The translations under genes and the position numbers were made by a program. The notes beneath the pieces were generated by a model that was not told where the DNA came from, did no database searches, and worked only from the letters and a program-made list of their open reading frames with translations. A stretch of DNA of 64,000 nucleotides from the NCBI GenBank assembly GCA_934045905.1, contig OW203767.1, positions 24,994,785 to 25,058,784 of the forward strand. The letters run 5' to 3'. Of the stretch, positions 10,630 through 23,249 are shown one piece after another. This DNA comes from Leuctra nigra. Lineage: Eukaryota; Arthropoda; Insecta; Plecoptera; Leuctridae. Numbering within the stretch: the stretch's first letter is position 1; every line of letters begins with the position of its first letter.

Positions 10630-10815
10630 TCTATCAGCTCAGCATTCCATTCACCCCGGAGATCTCGAACCCTCAACAGCGTGTTGTGTCTAATGTCTGT
10701 TCGGAGGCTGGGTAGCTCAGTTGGTAGAGCTCTTGATCTCTCGTGTTTCGGCCTAAGTGTGGCCGGATATTTCTCACATCGCACACCTCTTCCTATCATC
10801 CCGACTCCCTGGAAG
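10630..10815 (+). repeat. tRNA-derived SINE, copy 2
   Basis: It shares the ccggagatct box, gtgtctaatgtctgttcgg and gggtagctcagttggtagag blocks and the trailing gccggatattt with copy 1. The anticodon and T-arm portion is more decayed than in copy 1. Like copy 1 it lies just upstream of an eIF3a exon acceptor (10866). Confidence 0.72.
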
Positions 10816-10866
10816 TTTCCACAAAAAGCCAGTTTCTCAGTGTTCATGTTTGCATTTTGTTCCCAG

Positions 10867-11015
10867 TCCGCCGCGGGCCACCGGCTGGCGACAAGAAGCC
10901 TGCGGAAGCTGAGCCGAAGCCTCGGGAGGATCCGCCCAAGCCGAGCGCGCCCGAGCCAGCGCAGCCCGCCGGCGAGCCAGACGACGGAGGCTGGGAGCGC
11001 GTCAGTCGCCGCTAA
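10867..11015 (+). CDS. eIF3a: eIF3a, last coding exon and stop
   Basis: The acceptor is ttcccag (ending 10866). The phase-1 junction gives Ile, then RRGPPAGDKKPAEAEPK..., a Pro/Lys/Glu-rich stretch, and the end DDGGWERVSRR followed by TAA at 11013-11015. The terminal W-(E/T)-x-V-x-R-R is the conserved end of animal eIF3a (human ends DGWTTVRR), which fixes the stop. A possible polyadenylation signal variant attaaa lies at about 11150. Confidence 0.95.
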
Positions 11016-12399
11016 ATCACGCTTCCATTCGGGCCACACTCGATCCTAGGTTATTGTAATGTGTAGGACAGGCCTGATGTAAGTACGCTTGTTTTTATAT
11101 AAGTCGTACATACAGCTACAACATTTTTATTCACATAATTTACCCTAGTATTAAACCTTTCGTAACTAATCTTGAATAACACGATATGCAATAATATCCA
11201 GTATCCACAGTAATTGTATATGGTGGGTAAAGAATCTAAATCTCAAACATTTATTATACCTACCCAATGACTTTGTATATAGCTTGCGCTGCACAGAAAT
11301 ATCAACTACAACGAAGATTCCCCCTACACTTTCAAGGTTACTGTCAAAAAGGTTGGCAGTTGTATACGTAGTTACTCCAACTTCCACCCGTTTTATTTTA
11401 ACTTTGAATGGGTTCTTTTACGGGGTCTTCATAAATATGAATATATCGCAACTTGCTCGCAAAACATAGCTTATCGCCATGAAGTTGTATTGCGTACGTG
11501 ATGGATACGTCCCACTTCTCTTCATGACGATCACGTCAGGAAATATTTCGTATGCTATTAATCAATTTTATTGAATTATTGTTAATAAACTGATTGGTTA
11601 ATTGGGAATTTGGCTTCGGTGATTTCGAATCCAATTGTAAACATCCTTCCAGTAAATTTCCTCTTTATTCCATCTAAATGTATACATTTTTTGGAAGTAA
11701 ATCATACGTAATACAAAACAAGCATCATAAATACAGCAGTCTTAGAAAGCTTGATTACTAATATTAATTTACGTATAATGTAGTCCACATTCATAGAAAG
11801 TGCTTACACTTATTCATCAATCATCATTCATCACATTCAGTCTTCACTTCACTGTTTATAAGTAACTTGCACATTTTTAAAAATAAACAATAAACACACG
11901 TTACAGTGCACTAAATGTTGGCACAAGAAGAAATGCTTCTTCTTGGATCTAGAATTGTTTACAAAATAAAAGAAGTTGTTATAATTATTTTTTGTTAGTG
12001 CTGAAGGCACATTTAATAATTTAATCCGAGTTTACAAAACAATTTAAAATTAATGTGTTTAAATTGGTTGAACACCGTTTTTACTTCTTTCCCTTTTCCA
12101 TTTTTTGATATCATAAGTTTGGTTGCAAATCACATGCAGGTTGTTTTGAGTACTATCTTAATTTGAAGTGGATTATTCTAAATAAAAGTTCTCTATTTCT
12201 TGAGACATACATTCACTTTCGGAGTTACAAAGTTTTAGTCAACAGAAGAAAGAGCTCAACCAATCTTTAAATAGGTCTTTTGAACTTTCTAATGATACGA
12301 AGACATGTATTTCAATATAAATTGAGCCTTTTATGTTGATGCTTTTTACAATCGCTTGTAGTACGGCAAGATTTAGAGCTTAGAGCTTCATTTGACATA
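11016..12399 (+). other. eIF3a 3' untranslated and intergenic region
   Basis: AT-rich, with attaaa at about 11150 and aataaa at about 11584 and 11882 as possible polyadenylation signals. No coding sequence is recognisable. It separates eIF3a from the convergent clarin-like cluster. Confidence 0.55.
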
Positions 12400-12573
12400 C
12401 CGTATTTACTCCTGTATAAGGCGCACCCGCGTATAAGGCACAGTGTAATTTTGAGAAACCTAATGTAATCTTGAAAACACAGTATACCTAATAGTAGGCG
12501 CGTATAAGGCGCACCCACTTTTTGAAATGCTAATTTTTGAATATAATTACGCCTTATATGCAAGTAAATACTG
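12400..12573. mobile_element. Short TA-flanked MITE related in its ends to the 690-bp family
   Basis: Its left end ccgtatttactcctgtataa resembles the 690-bp MITE terminus, and the right end complement is cagtatttacttg. TA flanks are at 12398-12399 and 12574-12575. The word gtataaggcgc is repeated internally, analogous to gcgtcttatacacg in the larger family. Probably moved by a related transposase. Confidence 0.75.
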
Positions 12574-12940
12574 TACATCTTGATACGGCACAAGGTTACT
12601 CATTTGATACTTTTTACAATCAACCTGTTGTATGTGCACCACAAAGTGGTACTGACATCTCTTGCCTTGTGGTTTTTTGAAAGATAAAGATTTTGCAAGG
12701 ACGTTCAACATTAAAATAGTATATTATATTCAATTTCTGGCACAATATTTTCGTGGTGGCTTACCAACTTAATAATTAACTAGTAAATTAGATTGTGCTG
12801 ATATGAGTTATGTTAGCTAACAACACCAAAGTAATTGTTGATATTAATGTTACCAGTTAAAATACCGAACTTTTCAATACACATTATGTATTTAGATACT
12901 AGAAGTGAATTGAGTATTTCCAGCTTGAGCTTCTAAAGTA

Positions 12941-13631
12941 CCGTATTAACTCGTGTATAAGACGCAATTATATGTCAATATTTTGATTCTGAAAACAGCC
13001 CTGCGTCTTATACACGCATACCAAGCTTTTTTCCCAGTAAATCCAAGGTGGATGTTTGTAAACAGAGCTGTGGTAGACTGCCACATGTTGTCTATCTCTG
13101 CCTTTACCTCTCACTCTGTCTGGACTACTCATACTGTGTCTAGACACAACACTATTAACATATTAAATTTCTGCAACAAAATGTTTTCCCTTGCATTTAG
13201 ATCAGGAGACAAAATATATGTTTATTTCTGAAAAACATTGCTCTGACAGACATAAAATAGACTAAACACTGTTGAATGGCGATCTTAATGGAAGGGGAGG
13301 AGAGGAGTTGGGTTTGTTTTGGAATGCAGAGGAAAGGCAGGTGCATGCCTCAAAGAGCAAGCAACAGCTGCTGGGAAGAGACTCCCCTCCCCCCTTTCTC
13401 AGAAGCAGGACATTACTGTTTGTTTACAACAAGTTGGCAGTGATTTTCATTCAAATAGCTCAGTTAGCTAGAAAACCGACATTTAGATGGATATCATGTA
13501 TGCAAACACACAATGTTTTTCATCCTTTTACTGCGTCTTATACACGCATGCTAAGTGTTTACTTAAAATAGACTTCTCAAAACAAGGGTGCGTCTTATAC
13601 ACGAGTGCGTCTTATACACGAGTTAATACGG
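12941..13631. mobile_element. 690-bp TA-flanked MITE, copy 3
   Basis: Inverted termini as in the other copies, TA at 12939-12940 and 13632-13633. It lies between eIF3a and clarin-like gene A. One internal difference (gcgcgcctgttag to gcatgcctcaaag) shows that it is not a recent direct duplicate of copy 2. Confidence 0.9.
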
Positions 13632-14256
13632 TAACTACCTAACTAAATAGGAAATTTCAAATTTCTCTCACATAAATTATGGTATAATCAAGACAACACA
13701 CGCTAAGTAAATTCTATTGTACGTAGGTAGTTAAAAAAAGTGTTCCATTGCACGGCAGTTTGACATTCTTCAAAATTAAAGGAACTAATCGAATAACTCG
13801 ATTTTTATGTTTACATTCAACATTTGTAAATTTGACCCAGAGCTTTAATTTAAAATAGGAAATTTTCTTTTAAAAATATACAGTATGTAAGTATAACTAA
13901 TTTAATTTGTAAGAAAGAATTACTAAATTGTGACTTGAATTTCGTAAATTGACCTTCATTTCATCATCTACTGCATTTTCAATGACAAAACTACTTGATA
14001 CTGTATGAACTGCATGAGTGCAGAGGAATAAAATGAACATAAATGGTCTCCATTCTTGTGCTCCAAGAGCTTTACTTTTTAAACATTGACTTAAAAGTCC
14101 GTTACCTTATTTCTGAAACGCTGTGTCATTGGTTGTTGCCATGGCTATATACAAAACAGGACCCACGTGGACTTTGGGCAACGTAAGTGCTCACAAGTTG
14201 TGTTTTTGTACACTCTATCCTCTTCTCACACACGTAATGTCGAGCGAAACAACGTG

Positions 14257-14531
14257 TTAGTAGAGCATGATGGCTCCGTTGGCCTTCTCCTCGATGATGG
14301 GCTGCGGCGCGTGCTTCTCCCTCCGCGCCTCCGCCGTGCCGACGTAGATCGCCACTATGTTGACGAGATGCAGCGCGCACGCGCCACACGCCAGCCAGAA
14401 GGAGTAGCCGCAAGACGCCATGTGCTCGGACGACCACATGTTGGCCACGTCCTCGCGGCTCATCACGTTGAACTGCAGCTTGCGGTAGAACTGGATGATC
14501 CAGAGCGCGATGCCGCTCGCCGACAAGATCA
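14257..14531 (-). CDS. Clarin-like gene A, last exon
   Basis: On the minus strand the acceptor ccgccag (14532-14538) opens an exon of 91 codons ending in TAA (14257-14259). The peptide has a hydrophobic helix (ILSASGIALWIIQ), a short charged loop (FYRKLQF...EDVANMWSSEH), the family signature ASCGYSFWLACGACALHLVN within a second helix, and a hydrophilic tail ending EEKANGAIMLY. This is helices 3 and 4 of a four-helix clarin/claudin-fold membrane protein. Clarins are small plasma-membrane proteins, best known from vertebrate hair cells and synapses; the role of arthropod members is largely uncharacterised. The 14532-14589 part of the longer open frame is intron. The assignment to clarin rather than another claudin-fold family rests on motif resemblance. 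Confidence 0.8.
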
Positions 14532-15186
14532 CTGGCGGAGAGACGGAGAACGTTAGATTGGGACTTTGAGCACTTCCATTGTAGTTCACTCTTAGTTTCG
14601 AGTGTTTATTTTAAGAGTTCAATTTTAGTGTTCCAGAATATTGATTTGCTTAAATTTCTCTTTAAAAAATGACTCTGGTTTTGGAGCATATACCATTTTT
14701 TCTATCTGTTCTGTTTCTTTGTCTTTCACTTACTACCTAGTTCTTTGGTACCAAAAACAACAAGAATTTCAAAATATAATTTCATGGTATTTTATTTCTA
14801 CAATTTTCCTACCATTTTGGCAGAAAATGTCTGGAATTTGTGGCAAGCGACTAATCTACAAACTATTGGGCCATTAAATTACAATTTTTAAATTCTCTAT
14901 GAGAAGAATAAGAACTTGGTTGAGTGACCTCTTGCAGGAGCATAGGAACTACTTTCATCATGGGGGGGGGGGGGGGGGGGACTGCATCGTTTGGGGGGTG
15001 AAGCCTCCAGTTCTACTCTGTTCTAGGCCCGAGGGCATATTACAGAATTTCAAACATTTTGAAGGGATCCTGGGACTCTAAAACTTAATTTTGTATAATG
15101 AATGGGGGGGGGGACTCTTATAGTGGGGCGGGATAATCCCCCCTCCCTCCGCGCTTGAGTTCTTGTCTGACACATTTTGGACTCAC

Positions 15187-15231
15187 TTGCGATGAGGTTC
15201 CACGCGTAGAGCCCCGGTACGCCGGTGACTG
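15187..15231 (-). CDS. Clarin-like gene A, middle exon (truncated by assembly gap)
   Basis: Only the 3' end of the exon is readable: VTGVPGLYAWNLIA, then the donor gtgagt (minus, ending at plus 15181). It leaves in phase 1 and joins the last exon as ATG-ATC-TTG, giving a continuous hydrophobic helix LYAWNLIAMILSASGIA. The remainder lies in the N run. The LYxWNxIA motif also occurs in gene C (LYYWNGIAL), which supports homology. Confidence 0.75.
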
Positions 15232-15431
15232 NNNNNNNNNNNNNNNNNNNNNNNNNNNNNNNNNNNNNNNNNNNNNNNNNNNNNNNNNNNNNNNNNNNNN
15301 NNNNNNNNNNNNNNNNNNNNNNNNNNNNNNNNNNNNNNNNNNNNNNNNNNNNNNNNNNNNNNNNNNNNNNNNNNNNNNNNNNNNNNNNNNNNNNNNNNNN
15401 NNNNNNNNNNNNNNNNNNNNNNNNNNNNNNN
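15232..15431. other. Assembly gap (200 N)
   Basis: Exactly 200 N, probably a placeholder of unknown true length. It removes most of the middle exon of clarin-like gene A. Confidence 0.98.
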
Positions 15432-15540
15432 GTGCGATCACGTAAAATGACAACTTTCTTGTCCCTGTGACAAGCTTCTTATCAATAGAGATGAGAAGGT
15501 TGTCACGCGACAAGAAAGTTGTCATTTTACATGATCGCAC
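15432..15540. repeat. Near-perfect palindrome beside the gap
   Basis: gtgcgatcacgtaaaatgac at 15432 pairs with gtcattttacatgatcgcac ending at 15540, with arms of about 35 bp and one mismatch. It is probably a fold-back MITE or part of one. Its position at the edge of the gap suggests the hairpin may have caused the assembly break. Confidence 0.8.
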
Positions 15541-18500
15541 CCCAGAAGTAGGTTAGCCACGAATAAGGACTTCCAAATAAGTGGTCGCGGACAATTGAGC
15601 GGGGGTGCCAGCAGGACGGGGTGACTTGCTTAGCGGGGCAAGTCCGATGTCCAATGACGGCATCGTGTGTAAAAACACAGCATTGCTTTTTTCTTTTTTA
15701 GGCGAATAACTGCCGTCATAAAACACGGGACACACTGTCAGTCAAGCAGACATGTCTTATGAATTGAATTACCTAATTGAATTACAAATCATTTTAAAAC
15801 CTGTCTTTGAGGCCTGAAATAAGCGGGCGCTACATTTATGTGAAGTCTCGTGAAGAACAAATTTCAGAAAAATATTTATTTTATGAAATTTGAGATGTTG
15901 CTGAACAGTGAACACAGATGTGCTACTATTTTTGTTGTGGGATGAACAGTTTTCAAGGAATTAATTTACAAAGATTGATACATTTCTTATGTATCAACGA
16001 GCGACGAAAGGGGGTACGAAAAATTTCTCTGAAGGTCATAGAGAAATTTTGTTGAGACATATTAAAATTATTTTTTTTTAGGGGAAAAGCATAGCGTTTC
16101 ATGAGAAAATCATGTTTTTGGAAGGGACCTAGGCATTGTTTTCGTGGTATTTCCTGATAAATCTAGTACTTAATTCCAGTGATTTGAGCAACTCCAGTCT
16201 TCCCCGCAGGGAGATTGTTTTTGTTTTAGCCCTTTTAAAACAAAATTTTGTTTTTTAGTTGAGGCTTACCCATTGGGGGGGGGGGGGGGGGGGGGGGGCG
16301 TGCGCAGGCCTACAACTTATACAGCCTGTTTCATAAACACCAAGTCAATTTTAGTCCTAGAATATTTCCTAAATAATACGTATTTGATAATACCATTTTA
16401 GCAGTGAGAGAGCTGGAAGTAAGAGTATTTACCCTGTTGATGATAATATTATTCTATTGATCGCATCAAGGCTTTTTCAAGGCAGGTAAAGGTACTTAGT
16501 TGAGTGAATAGCATTAGTGTGCTGCAAGACGGTTCCATAGAATAATTCTAGCGAATGAGTTAATTTAATACGCCTTTGTTTGTTTGGTGCTTGGGTCTGA
16601 TAGTTGATCGGGTCTGATCGGGTCTGATAGGGTCATGTCTCAGGTCTTTATAATACTTGTATTTTATTTAGTATACATAGTTTACTTATTGATACTCTTC
16701 TGCTCCCCAAAACATGTCATAAGAAGCTGATGTTCCTGTTTATTATTTGTTCTTTATTTTTCTCTATTTCAATACAATGAAAGGTAGTTTTTGCTCCCCA
16801 AAAACATCTATATTTTTGGGGTTTGGAAAAAGATCTGACCTGACATGCAGTCACGTAGTTTTAAAAATATTATGATAACTTTTTGGATCGTCGATATTAA
16901 AAATTGTAGAAAAATCTGATCTACTACATAGTCGAAAATTTTAATGTAAGGGAAAACATTGAAAACAATACAATTATTACCAAATATGCTATGAATACGT
17001 GAGTTTTAATAATATCTTTGCCATTACGAACATCAGCTAATGAACCAAAAACAGAATGATTTTGTCTTCATCCTTTCAATGACAAAAGTCCACAGGATTT
17101 ACAGGATGACGGATGTCGATTTCAAAATGATCATTGCGTAAAAAGACAGCTAGTACACTTTCCGCATCTCCGATTTAAAGAGAAGTTGTCTTCGGTTAAA
17201 CTTGGAATTGCATCAGTGATCTTCCTAGACTCAGACTCCCCAGGAAGAATCTCCCACATTATCTTGCATCATGATATAATTGTGAGACAGCACTGCACTA
17301 TAGTATATCCGTGTTTGACATATTGTATACACTTGCAAGTTGCAAGCATCAACCGATGGTTTCACGCGAAGCATGCCAAGGGCAGAGGTACGGTATATTT
17401 GACACGTCTGAGCAAGGTCACAGCCACCTGAAGGGTCAGTTTGCGAAGCTGATGCTGTGCTGAATCTGAGATCAACTTGGAAGGTGCAGATACGTGATGG
17501 AATCTCGTCTGTTCACGCTGATGATAATCAGCTATCAGATCAAGCTAAATCCTCCTCGATATGTTTCTGAACATTTCTCTCTGCTAGATTACGTTAGTCT
17601 ACCAAGCAACTAACTAACGTAGATTACGTTAGTTTTACACTATACGTGAAGCATGAAAATAATTCTAAATTTGTACAGATTTTTGTTTTAATTTTTCATG
17701 AATATATTTTCAGCATATTTTTTTTTAATTTTCGAGTCACAATACTATACGCATCTTTCAATAAAAGGTAAATACCTAAACGATCGTCGGAGTTACGTAA
17801 GTCACACCGTTTCTTTGATCAAACTGAAATTTAGCATCACGTCAAAACTAAAGGTACTTGTCTAGTATAGCTCTATTGATTTGAACAAAATTAAAGAAAA
17901 GATCCTCTGATTTCTCTGAAAATTTAAAATTTTCCTTTCACGTTCCTTTTTGTAAGACCAACATTGTATCATATTTTACTAATTTAAAAAAATTGGTCCC
18001 GAACATACCTACAGAGTTTCTGGGATTTGAATTTAATTCTTTAAATAATTTCGTCATTGCACACACCAGTGCTCGCTCATCAACGCGTTACACTGAGGGT
18101 TTTCTTAGTAAATATTTAAGCCAGATATTTCCAAATCGATTTAAATAAAATCCATGACCATCAATTATTAGAGATGTAAATTAAAATAAATACATCGGAA
18201 AATTCTCCTGAAACTCTTCCGGAAAATTACAGCTTTTTTAAATATGTACTTTCTACAATTGTTCTGGGACACCATTTCGTCACTTTTACACTAACTATTT
18301 GTGTTTGATACATTTAAAATAGGATTAGAAAATGATTGAAAGGTCATAAAATTGTTAATAAGTGCACATCCAAACTTGCCCTTGAACAATATTGGCGGGA
18401 ATATTATTTTGAAAAAATAAGATAATTCTACTTTTCTGCAATTTTATGCCACGGTAAACACTCAGAGACAGTCCTACAAATTGCAGAAATTAACTTTCAT

Positions 18501-21500
18501 AAAAAAACGAAGAAAAAAATCGGAAAATTTAAAAGTTAAAATTTTCGGCTCCAACCTCTACTAACAATAATGTTTGTTATTTTTGTCCCGTGAGAGGGGC
18601 GAAGGGGGGGGGGGGGATGTTCCCCCGCATACATATCCGTCACGTCGTGTGCTAGCAACAAAGATCTCGCAACAATCGAAAGGTGTTTGAAACCAAGTCC
18701 GATCAATAATAGATTCGATCCGCTGAGCCGAGTCGTCTAATAACAGTTCATGAACCGCGACTGTGAACTCGCAGTTGTTTTTCGGGAGGAACGAAGAAAG
18801 CGTCAATCAACCTTGATTGCTGTTCAAGAGAACAACCGTCGCATGTTCAATCATGTCAATGTCCATTGCGTCCATTAGTCATGAACACAGAGTTCTAGAA
18901 CATTCGGCTCAGAATCAGTTGTGTTTCAAGTGCACACTCTTGACTTTCTTTGTTCAAGAATAAAAAGTTGTGGGAACAATTTCAAAATCTATGTTTAAAA
19001 CCGTACTTGTTGTTTTCACGGATTTTACCGACAACTTTAAAAATTAATGATACAGTTTTGGTCTTGTTATACGTGATTTTAAAAACTTAAATTTGATTGG
19101 ACAAAAAGTTGTATTTGACTATAACAAATCTGAGTTCTTCTAATCAGAGGATTTTGTTAAAAATATCAATACAGCAAATGAGACAGTGATTTATATTTTG
19201 GCAAGAAAAAATCTCGATCAGAGAAACAGTGTGGCCTGTTTTGAACCAACAAAATAGACAAACAAATTTTTTCGCATGTTCGACAAAACTTATATGCATT
19301 ATGTTGCCAATTGGCAACAATTAAATACAATAGAATATCGATGTCTAAAACATTTTTACTTTTTTCAATGTTCACTGCAAGCACCTACTATTATTTTTTT
19401 AAGTTTTATAAAATCATGCATTGAATGTCATTCAAGACTTCCAAACGATGGCTAGAAATATTACTGGACATTTTATTAAATTTGATTAAAAATTAATTTT
19501 AAATTAATTATTTTTATCTCACTGTAAAATTATTGAATTTGCTTTCTCCCATAGTTGTTTGGAGTTTCCTACTCTACAGCTGGGTCGTTTCCACTCTTAT
19601 TGGGAGAAGATGAAGATGATGAAATGAAGTGAGAGATTGCCTGATTGTTGAACGATTAATATTTCCTCTGAGATCATAAGACCTGCATGCCCGAGGAAAC
19701 CGTGAGATGTTACATGAGATGCAAGATTATGTGAATCTGCAGTGGATAAGCCAGGACGGAAGCGTCGAGTGTTGCTGAAAGTAATGCGAAAACTACACGA
19801 CTTTTCATTTATATTTGTAAAGAAAGTAATTTTTTGTTTTGTTCTTGTAATTGATCCTCGTTATATTCTGTTATCTAACGTAATTTTCTTCAATATGATG
19901 ATGAGAAACGAATTTCTGCAAGTTGGAAAGTTAGAGAAGAATCTGCACTTGACAGGTTGATTGCCAATGGAAATGCTTTCATACATGGAAGCTTGTGAGA
20001 AATAAAAATGTACAATAAATTACAAATAATATTACTTCCTTGGAGGTATTTGCAATTCCACATTTGCCACTAAGTTGAAAGCATCCAGTCATCATGATCC
20101 AGCTAGACTATTCAAAAATTAATTTTATAAAAGAAAACTTTGATATCAAATTCAAAGTAGACTTTTAGACTGTATCTTCTACGTCTGCATCTCAGAGGTA
20201 GAATCAATTACAGTAATTTTCTTAGCTGAGTTCAAAAGCCAGTATGTCTGGGTCTATATCCAATCATTGTAATGGTGATATGAGTCAAATTGTGTAAGAG
20301 AATAGTTCAAAGTAGGTACCCAACTGTATTTAGTTATCAGTCAAATAGTCAAATGGCAATATTTGATAAAGAAGCTAGATTACATCATTCCAAATTTGAA
20401 TGAACGCAAAATCTATTAAATGGACGTCACCATTCTACCTCTGAGGCCCAGAAAATAATGTATTGTTGAGCAATTGACAGACCTTGATTATGGTTTCAAA
20501 TGTGCAACAAAACATCTAGACACAGGACTTCGGTCCTTCTGCTACTAAGACACAGAGTTGCATGTCTCCTTCTAGGGAAACTGTTTGAAAACACGATGAT
20601 TAATTCGTCCTTCCCGCACAATTAACACTAGCCGTGGGTCCACAAACACTTTCACATGCAAATCTCCACCCGCGACATGCTGCCAACAATAGACTCGGCA
20701 CTCTCACTGGGCTTCGCGATTGTTTTTCTCATTAAACGTTAATTAGTCACTTGTAATTGTTTAAACAATATTTACAACAATATTCTGGTCAGAGGTAAGC
20801 TTTCTATACGAGATTCAAATATAATCTTCTTCGTGGGATTTAGCAAAAGAGTGTTGATAGATGATTCCCATGGTGTTTTAGAAAGTAATAATTATCTATC
20901 GTCTTCTTAAGGGTAATAATGGTTGAGAATTGATCAAATTGCCTCTAAATCACTGAGATTAGTGAGAGAAATGAGGCGTAATAATGTAGAGTTGGAAATG
21001 GTCAATGCAGCTTGAATTTGTGTCGCAAAAGATACATCTCAGATTATACACAGTGACGTGTCAGGGGTGTGAACAAACTCTTTTGATGGTTGAAAAGTAA
21101 TATTGACGCGTTGGGCCTATCAAGATGAAATTTTGCACGGCCATTGAGATCAACATTTGAACCAAAATGTCCAGAACTTTAGGATTTATTCGATTTGAAT
21201 CGTGTCACACATAGCGTTTTACTAAATTAATCATATTTAAAGTAGTATAGGTTACCTATACCGACCTATGTTCTTCTAATTTGACTACAATTGTCATGTT
21301 TTGGTCTGGTGATTCAACTGCGGGGGGTGGGGGGGCGTCTCCCCCATAATACAATACTGGTCCCACATAATTGTTAATGATAATTAGAAATGTTTACAAT
21401 AAAATAATTTTATCTCCGTTCAAGAACAAACAGAATCACAGACCAGCTAAACCGCAAAACCTTTCTACTGCAGAGAGAATTCTGAGAAGTGAAATGAATG

Positions 21501-23023
21501 AGAAATAATGATGTATAAAACCTTGGAAGTGATAGAAATATTATATGAAATCATTGGAGAAGTCAATGATTAGTGTTCACTTGACCATAACGGGTATTCA
21601 AGTCCATAGACATCCGTTAGAAACCATTATCACTTATTTCATGTTATTTTCTTTGTCAATGTGTGGTTTCGTATCACATGACGGTTTGTCCAACTAACTA
21701 CCTGAGTCGACGAAACAAGATCTCTTGTTGATGTGCATTCGAAGTCAATAGACTTTACAAATAACTGAACATTGCGGACAAGGAGGTATTGTGGTGAGAG
21801 TTCCTGGGTTGGACCACAAGGAATTTCGTTTTCGTGAGGAAAATTAATGTTAGGAGTGAAATGTGAGGCATGGAGAAGTCAGAAGGTCAGCAAACAGTCA
21901 TGGTATTGAAATTTTACTGAAGATGTGATGCGACAGATGGAGGGGGGAAGTAAATATCTTACGTTTAAATAATTGACAATCCAAAAAACAAAATTGAAAA
22001 GTTGGGGCTGTAGCGCCGAATGGCTAATAAATGCAGATATTCACGAAAACATAGACATTGTCTCATCGAATGACATGATGTAATATGGCGCAGCAAGGGC
22101 TGCTGTTCGGCTTGGTTCTAGACAGTTGGTTTGCGATGACCGTTGAGAGGGTTGAGTGAGTTAGACGGGCGGGAAAACCTAATGGTAAGTCATTCTACCA
22201 TAACATTCGTTCAACCGAATTTTCGTAATTATTATTCGCCTTTTTAATCCATTGATTGCCCATCAAGCTGATTTGCATAACTCATCTTCCATAATTCGGT
22301 ATTTAATTACACTCACGTGTAGGTATTGAAGACTGAGCAAATGAAGGTGCTGAGTGCTGACATACATGTTTTCAGATAATTACGGTCTAAGTTTCCATCA
22401 TCAATTTGGTGTCCTATTTGGCTATGACAGAAGGGTAACATAAACACATTGTGTTGAGAGATCACTGATCCAATTATTGAAGATTAAAAAATATTTGCCT
22501 AGTATATTACGACAATACACAACTATTTCCAGCTATTTTAATTCATTATAATAAATTATAAATATATAAAGTGAAACAGGTAACATGAAAAATTTGTCGT
22601 TAGTACCTGTTTCACTTTTGCGATTTATTTCGAGTCTGATATTTTACTATTGGGATGCATTGTACCTTTGAATATTAAATCCTTAAAATATTGGAAGAAA
22701 ACATGAAGTTTGTCTCGAGAAATGTGGCGCACCTTTACCGTTCTAATTGAATATCTTCATAATATCCAATTTATGATTAGGTATCATAATACCTACATAT
22801 AATACTGCTAAAACCAGATTGAAATACTGATTATAATGTATAATAGATCAAAAACCTATTCAGTAACTTGTAAAATGATCAAAACGTATCGCCCCCCCCC
22901 CCCCCCCCCCTTCATTATCATCAACGAGACAAAGCGTCCCTCCGCATCCATCTACCTCCAGCCATAGCGACGCTCTCCTACCCTCTCATCGTCATCCCCA
23001 CGGGCGTCACGACGTCCACCTAC
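15541..23023 (-). other. Large first intron of clarin-like gene A
   Basis: 7.5 kb of AT-rich DNA between exon 1 and the gap. It holds G/C homopolymers (16275-16298, 18604-18616, 22892-22910). A minus-strand fragment of the VTR-stop repeat lies at 18070-18125. A small inverted cluster of attacgttagt lies at 17585-17636. No exon-like GC-rich segment with splice sites is visible. Confidence 0.6.
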
Positions 23024-23249
23024 CATTAATCTCATAGGTCCTCCAGCCATAGGCCACGTTGAGCTGCTTCCTGCCCTCGAAGAGGCCGAAGTGGACGTTA
23101 CCCTCCGACTCCTCGGGGTTCGACGTCCTCCTCGCCTCCGCCGTGATCCAGTACTTAGTACTAAGCGCCGCCACCAACAACGCGAGCGCTAGACACGAAC
23201 CGAAGAACGTCCCGAAGATCATACCTCTTTTGAACAGATTCATCTTCAT
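23024..23249 (-). CDS. Clarin-like gene A, first exon
   Basis: ATG at 23247-23249 (minus). 75 codons plus one base before the donor gtaggt. The peptide MKMNLFKRG leads into one hydrophobic helix (TFFGSCLALALLVAALSTKYW) and an extracellular segment with HFGLFEGRKQLN. This resembles helix 1 and the W...(Y/F)GLFxG signature of the first clarin loop. The exon length (226 bp) and end phase (1) are identical to exon 1 of gene B. A second ATG two codons in could also start translation. Confidence 0.82.

Noticed and set aside
2534..13231. Three 92-codon open frames starting MYKTQLYVNILILKTAL in the 690-bp MITE copies
   Set aside because: They recur only because the repeat recurs. They begin at the terminal inverted repeat, lack any domain, and vary at their ends by frameshift-neutral chance.
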